Part shown: one piece after another, positions 22,894 through 32,960 of the stretch
Layout of the letters: every line of letters starts with the position of its first letter
Numbering within the stretch: the stretch's first letter is position 1
Origin: Nicotiana tabacum
Taxonomy: Eukaryota > Streptophyta > Magnoliopsida > Solanales > Solanaceae
Direction of reading: 5' to 3'
DNA: 64,000 nt
Assembly: GCF_000715075.1 (NCBI RefSeq)
Contig: NC_134102.1
Coordinates: forward strand, 44,091,348-44,155,347
Notes under the pieces: model-generated
Databases searched by the model: none
What the model was told of the DNA's origin: nothing
Seen by the model: only the letters and a program-made list of their open reading frames with translations
Made by a program: the position numbers and the translations under genes

Positions 22894-22925
22894 TCTTCTT
22901 CTTCTTCTTCTTCTTCTTCTTCTTC
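22894..22925. repeat. (TTC)n microsatellite
   Basis: About ten CTT/TTC units in the leader upstream of the intact ORF. Confidence 0.95.
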
Positions 22926-23309
22926 TCTCCTTGTGCTCTGAAAGACTAGGGCTCAAATTGATTTTTCTCTTCTGTGCAAAATTATTTGAAAAACATCTTA
23001 CATTGTGTTGTAATTTCTGGGTGAGGTTGGTTGAGAGTGTGAGCTTCTTTATTTTCTTATAAAAATGGGGAAGTCTGAGTACCCATAGCTTGTTAGAATG
23101 TGAAGTGAATTTTGTGCCTTCAATGTGTTCGATGGGAGGCCCGAATGAGATTCTTCACCGAATCATTAAAATTTCTTCAATTTGTGATTGTGCGTGAAGT
23201 TTATTGCATGATATTGTGCCTAAAAACTAATTGGACTCTTTAAAGTGTGATTTTGTTTGAAGATTTTGGGGCTAAATTGTTCTGGATTTGAAGAGCTTTT
23301 GGGGACGAT

Positions 23310-23475
23310 GGCATCACAATTGCGATAGCCTTTTTGTATTTGCGGTAATTCGCATTTGCGACAAGGTTATCGCAATTGCAAAAACCATCAGACCTAGCAA
23401 TTTTCGCATTTGCGATGATTGTTTCGCAATTGCGACCTCTGTGGATTCCTGCTGCCTTCGCAATTGCGACATCAG
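23310..23475. repeat. Word array, second block
   Basis: Seven words, including ATTCGCATTTGCGAC, TATCGCAATTGC, TTTCGCATTTGCGATG, TTTCGCAATTGCGAC and CTTCGCAATTGCGAC, just upstream of the intact ORF's putative splice acceptor. Confidence 0.75.
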
Positions 23476-23636
23476 AGAGCAGGCTTCTGCTGAACTGAAA
23501 ATCCTGAAATTTTTTCTAAGGTTGGGTTTTGTCTGTCCAATCATTTCTTTGGTATATTGGATCATTTTGCAATATATTTCATAGCCATACTACGTTTTCA
23601 CTCCAATATTTTATTTACAGGTACCATAAGCTGAAA

Positions 23637-24476
23637 ATGAGATCTAACTCCGATGAATCCGCACATGACAACCCTTTGGAAGTAGAGGAGAACTATGACC
23701 AACACCGATTCTTGTTATTGGAATGCCATGAACAGTACTATGCCGAGTTGTCTACGAAGAAATTGCTCCTGGAAAGTGGTATATTGCTGGAAAAGGTCCC
23801 AGAACATCTTCCTGAGTTCCATCAGAGGCCTGCAGACATGGGATGGACCTGTTTTGCCCCTCAATCTTGCAGAGCGAATGAGCAATGGGTAAGGGAATTC
23901 TATGCTAACCTTTCAGCCATCAAGTTAAGAAATCCAATCATGAAAATTCATGGCAAAATGGTAAATTTCAGAGCTGAAGCTGTGAATCGAATCTATCACC
24001 TGCAGGACCATGACATGGCACCATTCCATGAGAAAGATTGTACCTCGGGCGAGTGGTTGGTCTCCAAATTATGCCCGGGTGCGGATGTTCCATGGGCAGC
24101 TGAAAAGAAAGGGATTACATCAAAAGAATTCACTGGTGAAGCAAAGATATGGTTGGCCATCATATACAATCGCATCTCCCTTGTAGGGAATATATGGAAT
24201 GTACCTGTAATGAGAGCTCAAATGATCGCTTCCATTCTTGATAATATCCAGCTCAATGTTGGTGCGATTTTCATCAATGAGCTAAGGGATTATCGGAGGC
24301 AGGATGGTCAGTCACTGATGTTCCCATCTCTCATCACTGAGTTGTGCCAGCTTGCAGGGGTTGAGGAGGATCCAGAAGACAACTGGATAGATCCGGGAAA
24401 GCCTATAACTCCATTGAAGAAAAGAGGAGAGGGCGGCGCCGTGAAAATCAAAAAGAGAAAGGGATCTTCTTCTTAG
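23637..24476 (+). CDS. Putative plant transposon protein (PF20167-like), 279 aa
   Basis: The frame is open from 23529, but ATG 23637 (MRSNSDESAHDNPLEVEEN) is the likelier start because TTATTTACAG, a splice-acceptor-like end, lies just before it. Segments such as WVREFYANLSAI, GKMVNFRAEAVNRIY, EAKIWLAIIYNRISLVGN, RAQMIASILDNIQLNVGAI and FPSLITELCQLAGV match, from memory, the domain annotated in plants as 'putative plant transposon protein', found in LTR elements and in LARD-type derivatives. Its biochemical role is unknown to me. The C-terminus is basic (KIKKRKGSSS) and ends at TAG. The text after it keeps coding character in another frame (MLSEEMRQIRDLIAGLP, 24529-24580), so the original protein was longer. 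It is the only long undamaged ORF in the element. Confidence 0.75.
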   Translation: MRSNSDESAHDNPLEVEENYDQHRFLLLECHEQYYAELSTKKLLLESGILLEKVPEHLPEFHQRPADMGWTCFAPQSCRANEQWVREFYANLSAIKLRNPIMKIHGKMVNFRAEAVNRIYHLQDHDMAPFHEKDCTSGEWLVSKLCPGADVPWAAEKKGITSKEFTGEAKIWLAIIYNRISLVGNIWNVPVMRAQMIASILDNIQLNVGAIFINELRDYRRQDGQSLMFPSLITELCQLAGVEEDPEDNWIDPGKPITPLKKRGEGGAVKIKKRKGSSS

Positions 24477-24666
24477 ACCGACCAGGGTAGCTAGCCATCA
24501 TCTTCTGCAGGAGGACCATTTGCTATGCTTTCCGAGGAGATGCGGCAGATTCGCGACCTAATAGCTGGCCTTCCACAGGGACCTGTGGAAATAACTGAGG
24601 GACCCTCTGTATGCATTTCAAAGAAAGAAATTCAAAAGTATCTTGATATCAAAAAAATACATATAT

Positions 24667-24897
24667 TGATCATTTCATTTGCTTTCTAGGTTAGTTTATA
24701 TTTTCGTAATTAGTTATAAATATTTTCTCAAAACCTTTATAAGTGTTTGGCTTAGCATAGTAAGTGATAATTCTCTTACACACCTAATCGCCTACATATT
24801 GTTCTCTTTGGGATTCGACTCCGACTCATAGTTGGGTAAATTATATTGCATGCGACTGTGTCCATTTACTTTTTAGTAGTAGATTTGGACGTCATCA
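24667..24897 (+). mobile_element. Right LTR of the short-LTR element
   Basis: 231 bp, starts TGATCATTTC, ends GTCATCA; partner of 20717-20946. No clear polypurine tract precedes it. Confidence 0.85.
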
Positions 24898-25197
24898 ACT
24901 CCCTCCCCCAATATGTGAAATAGATGGTGCAACTGAGATCAATCCCGCATGAGCCAATGTACCAAACATGCTCAGGAACTGTGCTAAAGTCTCCTGAAGT
25001 CCAGGGGTAATAAGAGGCGCCTTCGGTGCCTGTCCCTCAATCGGAGCTACTGGTGGCTCCTCAACTACTACTCTGGCAGGTGCTCTAGCTGCGACATGTG
25101 CCCCTCCTAATCTTCTACCTTGGCCCCGGCCTCTCGCGGCTCTAGCATGGGGCGCGGTTGTCTGCTCAGCTGACCTAGTAGCGCGTGTGCTCACCAT
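24898..25197 (-). pseudogene. Element F gag N-terminus
   Basis: ATG at 25197 (MVSTRATRSAEQTTAPHAR). An Arg/Gly/Ala-rich N-terminus follows, then PLITPGLQETLAQFLSMF and SISHIGGGS, aligned with the gag N-termini of elements 3 and 2. Open for 100 codons without a stop. It is cut at 24898 by the short-LTR element and resumes in part at 20716. Confidence 0.8.
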
Positions 25198-25381
25198 TTG
25201 TGAGAGAATAGAGATACAAAGGCTCAAACTTCAAAACAGACAAATCCGAACGACAGGAATGAAAGAAGTGAAATTTTTCTAATAGTCCTGTAGCCTCTCG
25301 AAGATAAGTACAGATGCCTTCGTACCGATCCGCAAGACTTTACTAAACTTGCTCGTGATTTGTATAACGTATGAATCTTGA

Positions 25382-25393
25382 GCTCGGATACCA
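25382..25393 (-). other. Element F primer-binding site
   Basis: Minus-strand TGGTATCCGAGC, one mismatch from the initiator tRNA-Met complement, 3 bases from the LTR end at 25397. Confidence 0.85.
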
Positions 25394-26286
25394 ACTTGTC
25401 ACGACCCAAAATCTCACCTTAGGCGTCGTGATAGCACTTAGTCTCTAAAATTAGGTAAGCCAGTTACTTACACCAATTAAGCCAGTTTAGCAATGATAAT
25501 TTAAAACAGAGTTTAATATAATTACCGAAACAAAGGCGAAATAAGCCTACGCGACAATAATCATAACAACCTCCAAATACTAGGTAATACAGAGTCATAA
25601 ACTCTAAATGAATACATAGGAATAACTCAAATACAATACTGTTCGAATAACAATTTAACAATACAGTAAAAAGGAAAAATAACTCCAAGGGACTGCGATG
25701 ATCAAGCAACTCTACTTTGAATTTTTGCGATCAAGAATCTAACTCTGTCTGAGTCCAATATCTCCAAACCTAAATCTTCACAAAAAAGTGCAGACGTGTA
25801 GTATGAGTACACTACGGTCGGTACCCAGCAAGTATCAAGGCTAACCTCGGTAAAGTAGTGATGAGCTACAAGTCAAGAGACCTACTAGATCAAAATAACT
25901 TGTGTAGTATAGAAGTATAAAGCTAATAATGAAAGCAGGAATCAGTAAATGGCAACACGTATCAACATGTGATATAGATAGTAAAGTAACAAGGACACCA
26001 TTAAAATACCAGTAAAACCAAATAAGGAAAACCAATGACAACCAATTAATCAAGCCGTTCTAGCATAAGTCTTACAACAAAATTACTTCGAGATACCTCA
26101 TCTCATAATCACAAGTCACGAGTCCCAAATCACGAATCTTATGCTCACGGCACCTCGTGCCCACATTTTCAATAACCACTGCACGGACAACTCACGTACC
26201 AATATCTCAATCCGCCTGGCATGGTTACAGGCCCACAATCACAATCCGCCCGGCATGGTCACATGGGCATGGTCAATATCAAAATA

Positions 26287-26360
26287 CACTATAAAAAATG
26301 GGTAAATTGCGGAGGTTTGTTTGCGGAGGTTATAAGTAACCTCCGCAATTTGCATAAATT
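26287..26360. repeat. CACTA left terminus with subterminal GCGGAGGTT repeats
   Basis: The TIR is followed by ATTGCGGAGGTTTGTTTGCGG and then the inverted AACCTCCGCAATTTGC. Such clusters are known transposase-binding sites in this superfamily. Confidence 0.8.
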
Positions 26361-26438
26361 TGTGGCACTTTGTTATTCCCACAAAATTATACAATTTAAG
26401 GGAGTTATAAACTTCCGCAACCCTAAAAAAAAAGCGCT

Positions 26439-26565
26439 CAATTTATTTCACACTCCCTCCTTTTTTCCCCAACCTTTTCAGTCTAGAAACATCCGCCCGC
26501 CCAATTTATTTCACACTCCCTCCTTTTTTCCCCAACCTTTTCAGTCTAGAAACATCCGCCTTTAA
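26439..26565 (+). repeat. 63-bp tandem duplication in the CACTA left arm
   Basis: Two nearly identical copies starting CAATTTATTTCACACTCCC at about 26439 and 26502, each ending GTCTAGAAACATCCGCC. Confidence 0.9.
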
Positions 26566-27492
26566 CACTTCCGCCTAATCGACTCCCCCTCTCTCTCTGT
26601 GCAGGAAACCACAATCTCTTGGTTTTGATTGAAATCCCTTAAAACTTCTGCCTAATTGAAATCTATTCAAGGCAATCAGAAGACTTCCGCCCGATTCTCA
26701 TCGTGTACAAGAGATCCAATCAGAAAGCTAACCACTCAAGGCAAGCTCTTTATCTGCACCTAAGCTTATTTCGAGATACATTTCTTTTAATTGTTTTCTC
26801 ATCTGGGGTTTGCTTCCGTTCTCTCTCCCTCTATCTCTTTAATACTGGTTTTATGTGATTTTTACTAGGGTTTATGCCCCCTGTTTGAGTACCGAATATG
26901 TTTCGTTTCTATAATTTCTTACTTTTATCTGTTCTTTCTGTTTCTTAATTTGATAGTTGTTTGGGGAGTGCTGAAATTAAAACATAAAAAATTGATACTT
27001 AAGGAATTAATTGCACAATTGTTGTTTTTATTAGTGCAATGATATTCTGAATAACAACAGATGCCTTTGTGGAGTGTTGAAGATGTTCTATTTCTGTTCG
27101 ATGGTGATTCTCTTTGATCCTAGTATCCGCTTGTTACATCCTGTCAAACTTCTTTCTGCTTATTGTGTCCTTTATTAGTGAAAACAAAGGCTTGTTTATA
27201 AAGAAAAGGCTAGAAATGCACAGGAAATTATGCTCCTTCGAGTTGGTGGGTAAATTTGATTTTTAGGTGAAATTAGAGAGGGAAAATATTTTTCACTTTC
27301 AATTTTTCTTGTGAGTTGTGGGTTGTTGTTGGGTCACTTTCATTTTTTCTAAAAGAACTTTAGTTGGATTTTTGGAATGGCTTGATTCGGAGCATGCAGA
27401 CATAGAATCTTCAAGTATTTTGAAATAAAATTTACATACTTAGAAAAACTATGTAAGAATATTATAGATCACATAGTTAACTTTCAAACTAT

Positions 27493-27759
27493 TTAAAAAG
27501 TAATTGAGAAAAAGGTTCTGCTCAAAGGAGGTAAGCCGTCTACAAGAGTTATGGGAACATCCTGAGTATCTTTGTTGGTGGCAGCCACAATAGCCGCTAC
27601 TAGTGTGAAAATTAATCCCATCATTCTTAGAACCATTTCATAGCTTCTACCTCTATCACATCTACTTTTTTCCTCAGAACCAGTATCATTTAACTCCATT
27701 ATCTTCATTTTCTTGATCTCCTCGCTGCACTCATCAAGTCCTGCTCTATTTGTATCCAT
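27493..27759 (-). pseudogene. CASP-like (DUF588) membrane protein gene fragment inside the CACTA element
   Basis: From ATG 27759 the frame reads MDTNRAGLDECSEEIKKMK, a charged N-terminus, then RSYEMVLRMMGLIFTLVAA continuing IVAATNKDTQDVPI, LVDGLPPLS, then unrelated residues and a stop at 27493. A basic residue before a first transmembrane helix of LRxxxxxxTLVAAIVxATNKxT form, followed by a VPI...LPPLS loop, is what I recall for CASP-like (Casparian strip) proteins. Helices 2-4 are absent. A TATA-like sequence lies 55 bp upstream, so promoter and exon 1 may have been picked up together. The family has four helices and about 150-200 residues; here 88 codons remain. The alternative, a chance membrane-like ORF, is less likely given the ordered matches. 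Confidence 0.55.
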
Positions 27760-27814
27760 CATATATAATGTTGTAATTCTGTATTCTATAATAAAGACTG
27801 AGGAACAACGTTGA

Positions 27815-27823
27815 GTATATATA
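27815..27823 (-). promoter_or_regulatory. TATA-like box upstream of the CASP-like fragment
   Basis: Minus-strand CTATATATACTC about 55 bp 5' of the ATG, a plausible core-promoter distance. Confidence 0.35.
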
Positions 27824-27837
27824 GGATGAAAGTACAT

Positions 27838-29330
27838 AACAAATATATCATGGAGCAGCGACAGAGTGGTTACGTGCAGATACTGTCAGTGAATAGGAGT
27901 AAATAGAGAGGGTAAATGAGGTAGTTGTCTACTTACCTGTGGCATTGGTTGGTGGGTAGTGTTGCATTCAATTCAATCAACCAAGTTATATTCTCAAATT
28001 ATAGTTGAATGCAGTGTGGATGAGAAGGAAAAGAGAGAGCAAGTGGTGCATTGTTTCTTAATATTTGATTAGTCTGGTTAGATATATTGTTGAAATCAAT
28101 TCACGTTTAGTCCATAAATAACTTCGGATATACTTATAAATAGTGTTGGACAAGAGTTGCTCCATATTTATGCTTATTTTTTTCCTGATCTATAGGAGTT
28201 TTCCAAAATTTCTATGTTCTATGAGATTTTTGTATTTATATGCCACATATTTTCTTATATAGTAAAGGAATTTAAATAACAGATTCTTTATATATGAATA
28301 TTTAGATTAATGACATAATCAAATCATTATATTTTAGATCAAGTACTTTTATCCTATTAATTTCTCCAAATTAGATGCTTTGTGACAGATATTTTACAGT
28401 AAATTGTTTCCTTCTGATAACTTACAGTAAATTTATTTTATATCATGATGCTTATAGTTTGTTTGACTTTCATGTCTTTGAATCTACTTATTATTGTTGG
28501 GACATGTGACTATGACTATGCAAATCATTCTCTGTTGCGAAATTTTCAATTTTGTAGTGTTTATGATTATAGATAGCTTTTTGTTGTATGTATTTATTGC
28601 TTAATATTTTGTATTCATATTTTCTGTCTAATAAAAGAGAACTGACTATGTTAATCTTGCTTTTGGAATATGTTAAGAGTCTTTTCTCTTCATTTTTTTT
28701 TGGGTTTTTTAGGATTTCAAGCTGATATCTTTTATTTAATCTTCTCCAATAGCAATGGCAAAGAAGTTGTTATCCACAACTTTCTTAGACAAATAAATTG
28801 ATTTTTGTTTGGTCCTATTGACTCTTACTGTGTTGTAAAGTTGCCTTGTGCCCGGTCCATGAGAAATGCATGAAAATGATCTACTAATAAACTGGCACTG
28901 TATTTTATTTAATTTGGTGTAGTTGTAATTTATTGAACATGACAAAAACATGTGAAGGAAAGTGTGGTAGTCGTGGGGCAAAGTGGGAAAAGAGAGTTTT
29001 CAACGAGGAGAAAGTGATAACAACGTTTTGAATATAGGGTGGGTGTGTAGCCTTTAACTGTGCTGTGGGCCTTTAGATATGTCTCAACAATTACTACATA
29101 CATGCTTACCATTAATAATGTGTTTTTCATTTTCTTCTTTAGTTGCTTTTTTTCTAATTTTCACATTTGAAACCTGGAATTTAATATAGTATTACAGTAT
29201 TAGGGTAATTGTCAGATTAATAGTGTCGGCAATAGCAGTAGCGACCTTTCTTTTTCGGGTTACTGATTCAGGCGGTAAAATATACAGTTATAATGTTCGC
29301 TGAGATTTTTTTGATGGGTATTGTGTTTAG
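27838..29330. other. CACTA interior without recognisable genes
   Basis: AT-rich intron-like DNA. I see no exon-like segment that I can support apart from the acceptor TTGTGTTTAG at its end. Confidence 0.5.
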
Positions 29331-30169
29331 GAAAAAATTGAGCTAGCAGTGAGTGAAAGTACAGTGGATGAGTCTGAAATTTCTCCAAATGATGTTGTTC
29401 GTAAGGTGCTAGGCAAAGAGCATCGTAGAAGGGTGGGATGTTTGGGATTAGGAGCTACTCCAAGCAATACTTTCAGAGAGACAAATCTTCGTCTTGGTAA
29501 TATAAGAATTGTGAGTAATAATGTTGGATGTTCTTCTTCTGGATGCCAAGAGAAGTACAATCAATTGATGAATACTCTCAAATTATACATGATAATGAAG
29601 GAAAGGTCAATACCAGAACAATTTTCTGGGATCTTTGCTTCTCCTACAACGGTAAATGATAAGTTCTTTTATTTTTGGTGTATTGTACAATTTTATTTTT
29701 CATACATGTCAATTTCAGCTCTAAAACCAGCTAGTATTTTACAATTCAACCCCCAAACCTGCAGAAAACCAAATGATTCATATTTCTTTGTTCAAAGGAT
29801 CACTATAACAGAACATTCTGGTCGAAGTTAGATGATAGTAATTCAAAAGGAAGAAGTAATAGTCTACATGAATTCTGCCAAGTGTTGTATCACTTATTAA
29901 ACAAATGCTTTATTTTCTTTGTGTTTGTGTTGCATAACGTCTACCTTTTAGACTAGAGGCTTCGTACCTTGTCCTGTTTCAGTCTTTTTTATTGGTTTAA
30001 GTAGACAATATATATTTTATCTCAATGAATTGTTTCCTGATACTCCTCTTAATACTTGTATTTTTTTTTTTACTTTTTATTGCAGCCAAGTGATGCAGCT
30101 AGTGGACCTGTTTCACCGACGGATGCAAGAAGATCTTCTGGTGCTAGTAATTTCAGTGACAACCATTGA
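29331..30169 (+). pseudogene. Two 3' exons of a CACTA-encoded protein (Transposase_24/TNP2-associated type)
   Basis: Exon 29331-29651 lies after acceptor TTGTGTTTAG. It reads in phase from EKIELAVSESTVDESEI through DVVRKVLGKEHRRRVGCLGL, GATPSNTF, CQEKYNQLMNTLKLYM and FASPTT, and ends at donor GTAAAT. A 434-bp intron ends TTTTTATTGCAG. Exon 30086-30169 gives PSDAASGPVSPTDARR to the stop after FSDNH. The VLGKExxxRVxCLGLGxTPS segment is, from memory, a hallmark of plant En/Spm-type PF03004 proteins. Upstream exons are missing, so this is the residual C-terminus of a deleted gene. Splice sites look intact. Confidence 0.68.
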
Positions 30170-30554
30170 GATTCATTTTAATTGAAGTGGATGTATTAGG
30201 ACAATGTAATAGCTGACTAATATAGACGGTTAACTATGTTCTAATTTAGCTTGATGACATATGATACTACTTTGTCATAGTATTTTTCACGGTTAATGAA
30301 ATGTTGATGTTTTTTAATTTTAATGCTTTGGTTTAAGCATGAATATTTCAATTGATATTAGGAAAAAGGTATGAAAATTGATGATAAAAAATCAATTCTA
30401 TTATATATTTAAAAATAGATGGAGAGAATTAAAACCCCCAAAGAGAAATTAAACAGATCTTGATAGTGTACACATAAGAAATTGAGGGGGTTTACAACCC
30501 CCACACTCAAAAAAAAATAAAAATTTAAAAAATAAAAATTTATTTTCTCGCATG

Positions 30555-30751
30555 ATATTGCGGAGGTTAGGAACCTCCGCTATTTGCTGTTGCGGCGGTT
30601 CGGGAAATCCCCGCATTTTTCTGCCGCAAATTAATAGTGGCGATGTTTACTGCAGGGGCCTTCTCAACTGCCGTGACAGCAAATAGCGGAGGTTACTAAC
30701 CTCCGCAAATTGCAATTTTAACCTCCTCAATTTACCCATTTTTTTGTAGTG
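30555..30751. repeat. CACTA right terminus with subterminal repeats
   Basis: TTGCGGAGGTTAGGAACCTCCGC and similar GCGGAGGTT/AACCTCCGC pairs at about 30559 and 30683 form hairpin-like dyads. Also TTGCGGCGGTT, then the inverted TIR. Confidence 0.8.
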
Positions 30752-32634
30752 ATAGAAGCAGATAATACAAGAATACATGGGCATGATCAATAAATGTCAA
30801 GTTTCATACCCCTGAACTGGTGTAAGTGGCATGCTACGGTGTATGCTTGTGCGGTTTACTACTCACAGTCCAAGTCAACTAGTAATATCAAAGACATCGA
30901 GGAGCTCATTGAAAATAACACAACGAGTCACGTAAGGTGCATGAAATACACAAGGAAAATCATACCATCATACGAATATCATCAACATAATGCCCCAGGC
31001 CACCATATATCATCCCTGATATATCCACCCTTATCTCTCCGTATTGATAACATCATATTAGCCACTCTTATCGATCTGCACAGATATTTACACAATAGCC
31101 ACCCGTATTACTCCGCCATGACAATATCATTATCCACCTGTATCACTCTGATAGCCACATGTATCACTCCGCATAATAGCCACCCTTATCGCTCTGTCCG
31201 GACAATAACACAATAGTCGCCCGTATCACTCCGCACAATCAACAACAGTGAGATGCCACCCTTATGCTACACATAACAACAATAGTGAGATGCCACTCTT
31301 ATGCTTCGCATAACAACAATCAATCCACACAACAATTCACATGTGCTAACATCACAACAACACGACATATCAACACGTACCATAAGTGCCTATATGCCAT
31401 AACCTTTCCAAAACAACAATGCAAATATCACCATATTACATAGCCCACGGCTCAAACACGATGTGTATAAAATCTCAATAACAATAAAATGAACGAGAAA
31501 GTAACTCAACAATGAACATCACCCCACTTTAAGTACAACTTCAATTAAAATAGATTAATGACTTTCAATAATTTCAACTTCAATTAATTGCTTAAGAATA
31601 AACTCAATAATGAAGGTATTTTTGAAATGACAAACTTCGAATTCTAGTGTACGACATAAGCTAACAATGAAAGAGATGACATGAACTAAAAACTACGTCT
31701 AAATACATGAGAATAACTTGGCAACGAGATGATATCATGTAACAACAATTTCAATTAAAAATAACTCAACAATAAAGGAAGTCACATAATAATTAAAGAG
31801 GTAACAACTTCGAATAAAGCATATAAGAGTAGACTTGACAAGTAAAGGATATGACATGTGCTAACAACTTCAAATAAAGCACGTGAGAGTAAACATGACA
31901 AATAAAAGATAACATGTGTTAACAATTTCAAATAAATACATGAAAGAATCCTAAGAGTCTAAATCGGTCAATTTTCACATATAATCCTGGGTACGCACTT
32001 GTCACCTTGCGTACACGTCTTTTACATAATTCAAATAACATAATCAACCCAAATCCTAAGGTGTAGTTCCGTCACACAAAGTTACACAAGATACTTAACT
32101 CAAAGAAGCTAAATCAATACTGTAAAATGACCTTCTCATGTGAAACAATCTCCGAAAGGCTCGAATCTTGCCAAAATAATTTAATAACATAAATAAAAAT
32201 CATAGAAAATAATTTCGGATAATAAAGCATCGATCTTTAATGAAAAATAAAAAGTCAACCCAAAAAGTCAACCCAGGCCCGCACCTCGCAACCCGACAAA
32301 ACTCACAAAATCCGAACACTCATTCCGATACGAGTCTAAGCATACCAATGTTATCCAATTCCGACATCAAATTGGCCTTCAAATCTTCATTTTACATTTT
32401 AGAAAGTGTTTACAAAAATCCTCAATTTTTCCAATTTAAATCACTAATTTAATAATAAAAACAAAGATGGAATCATAAAATATAATCAAATTCGGGTCAA
32501 GAATACTTATCCTAATCCAACACGTGAAAATACCCTCCACAATTACCCAAATCCGAGCTCTCTAACTCAAACAAGTGATAAAATAACAAAAGTCCTCGAA
32601 ATAGAGTACTTATAATTCTGCCCAGGGATGCCTC

Positions 32635-32960
32635 TTACACGATCGTAGAACATCCTTCGCAATCGCGGAGCACAACATCACTGCCCAAAGAATAAGCTAC
32701 ATGTTTGCGGAACACACCTCGCGAACGCGATGAATAATTTGGCCAACAAACGCGAAATCATTTCACATCTCGCGAACGCGTTGCGTAACATTCTACCAGC
32801 CCCTAGTTCCCTTATGCGAACGCGGAACTATAAATGCGAATGCGGAAAGCAAGAATCTAAACCTTCGTGATCGTGTTCCCTCAGTCGCATCCGCGATGAA
32901 CAAAATAAAGAGCTCCCAGAATCACTTCGCGATCATGTTCATCTTTACGCGAACACGATG
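32635..32960. repeat. LTR word array (CTCGCGAACGCG type) in element F
   Basis: Words such as TTCGCAATCGCGGAG, CTCGCGAACGCGATG, CTCGCGAACGCGTTG, ATGCGAACGCGGAAC, CGCATCCGCGATG and TTACGCGAACACGATG at 15-40 bp intervals. Confidence 0.75.

Larger units (their letters stand above)
20717..24897 (+). mobile_element. Short-LTR non-autonomous retroelement (LARD-like)
   Basis: Direct terminal repeats of 230-231 bp (20717-20946, 24667-24897) start TGATCATTT and end GTCATCA. A PBS of tRNA-Asp type follows the left LTR. The interior encodes a broken Glu-rich zinc-finger-like ORF1, a conserved structured motif (22344-22392), and an intact ORF (23637-24476) like the 'putative plant transposon protein' family. 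No RT, integrase or protease is seen, so it would depend on another element, plausibly of the Athila/Tat group, which shares this PBS. Flanking 5-mers (GCCAT and ACTCC) do not match. Confidence 0.78.
26287..30751. mobile_element. CACTA (En/Spm) DNA transposon with captured gene fragment
   Basis: Ends CACTATAAAAAATGGGTAAA at 26287 and, inverted, CACTACAAAAAAATGGG at 30751, with a 3-bp TSD ATA (26284-26286 and 30752-30754). A CACTA terminus with a 3-bp TSD defines the superfamily. Subterminal TTGCGGAGGTT motifs occur in both orientations near both ends. The interior (4465 bp in all) lacks the catalytic DDE transposase and keeps only two 3' exons resembling a CACTA-encoded protein (29331-30169) plus a CASP-like fragment (27493-27759). 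It is a non-autonomous deletion derivative that inserted into element F's LTR. Confidence 0.93.

Noticed and set aside
27493..27759. An independent intact host CASP-like gene
   Set aside because: Only the first helix is present, the frame ends in unrelated residues, and it sits inside precise CACTA borders, so a captured fragment is the better reading.
30794..31216. 140-aa plus-strand ORF
   Set aside because: Lies in the repeat zone of element F's LTR (ATCACTCCGC and AGCCACCC repeats); no domain.
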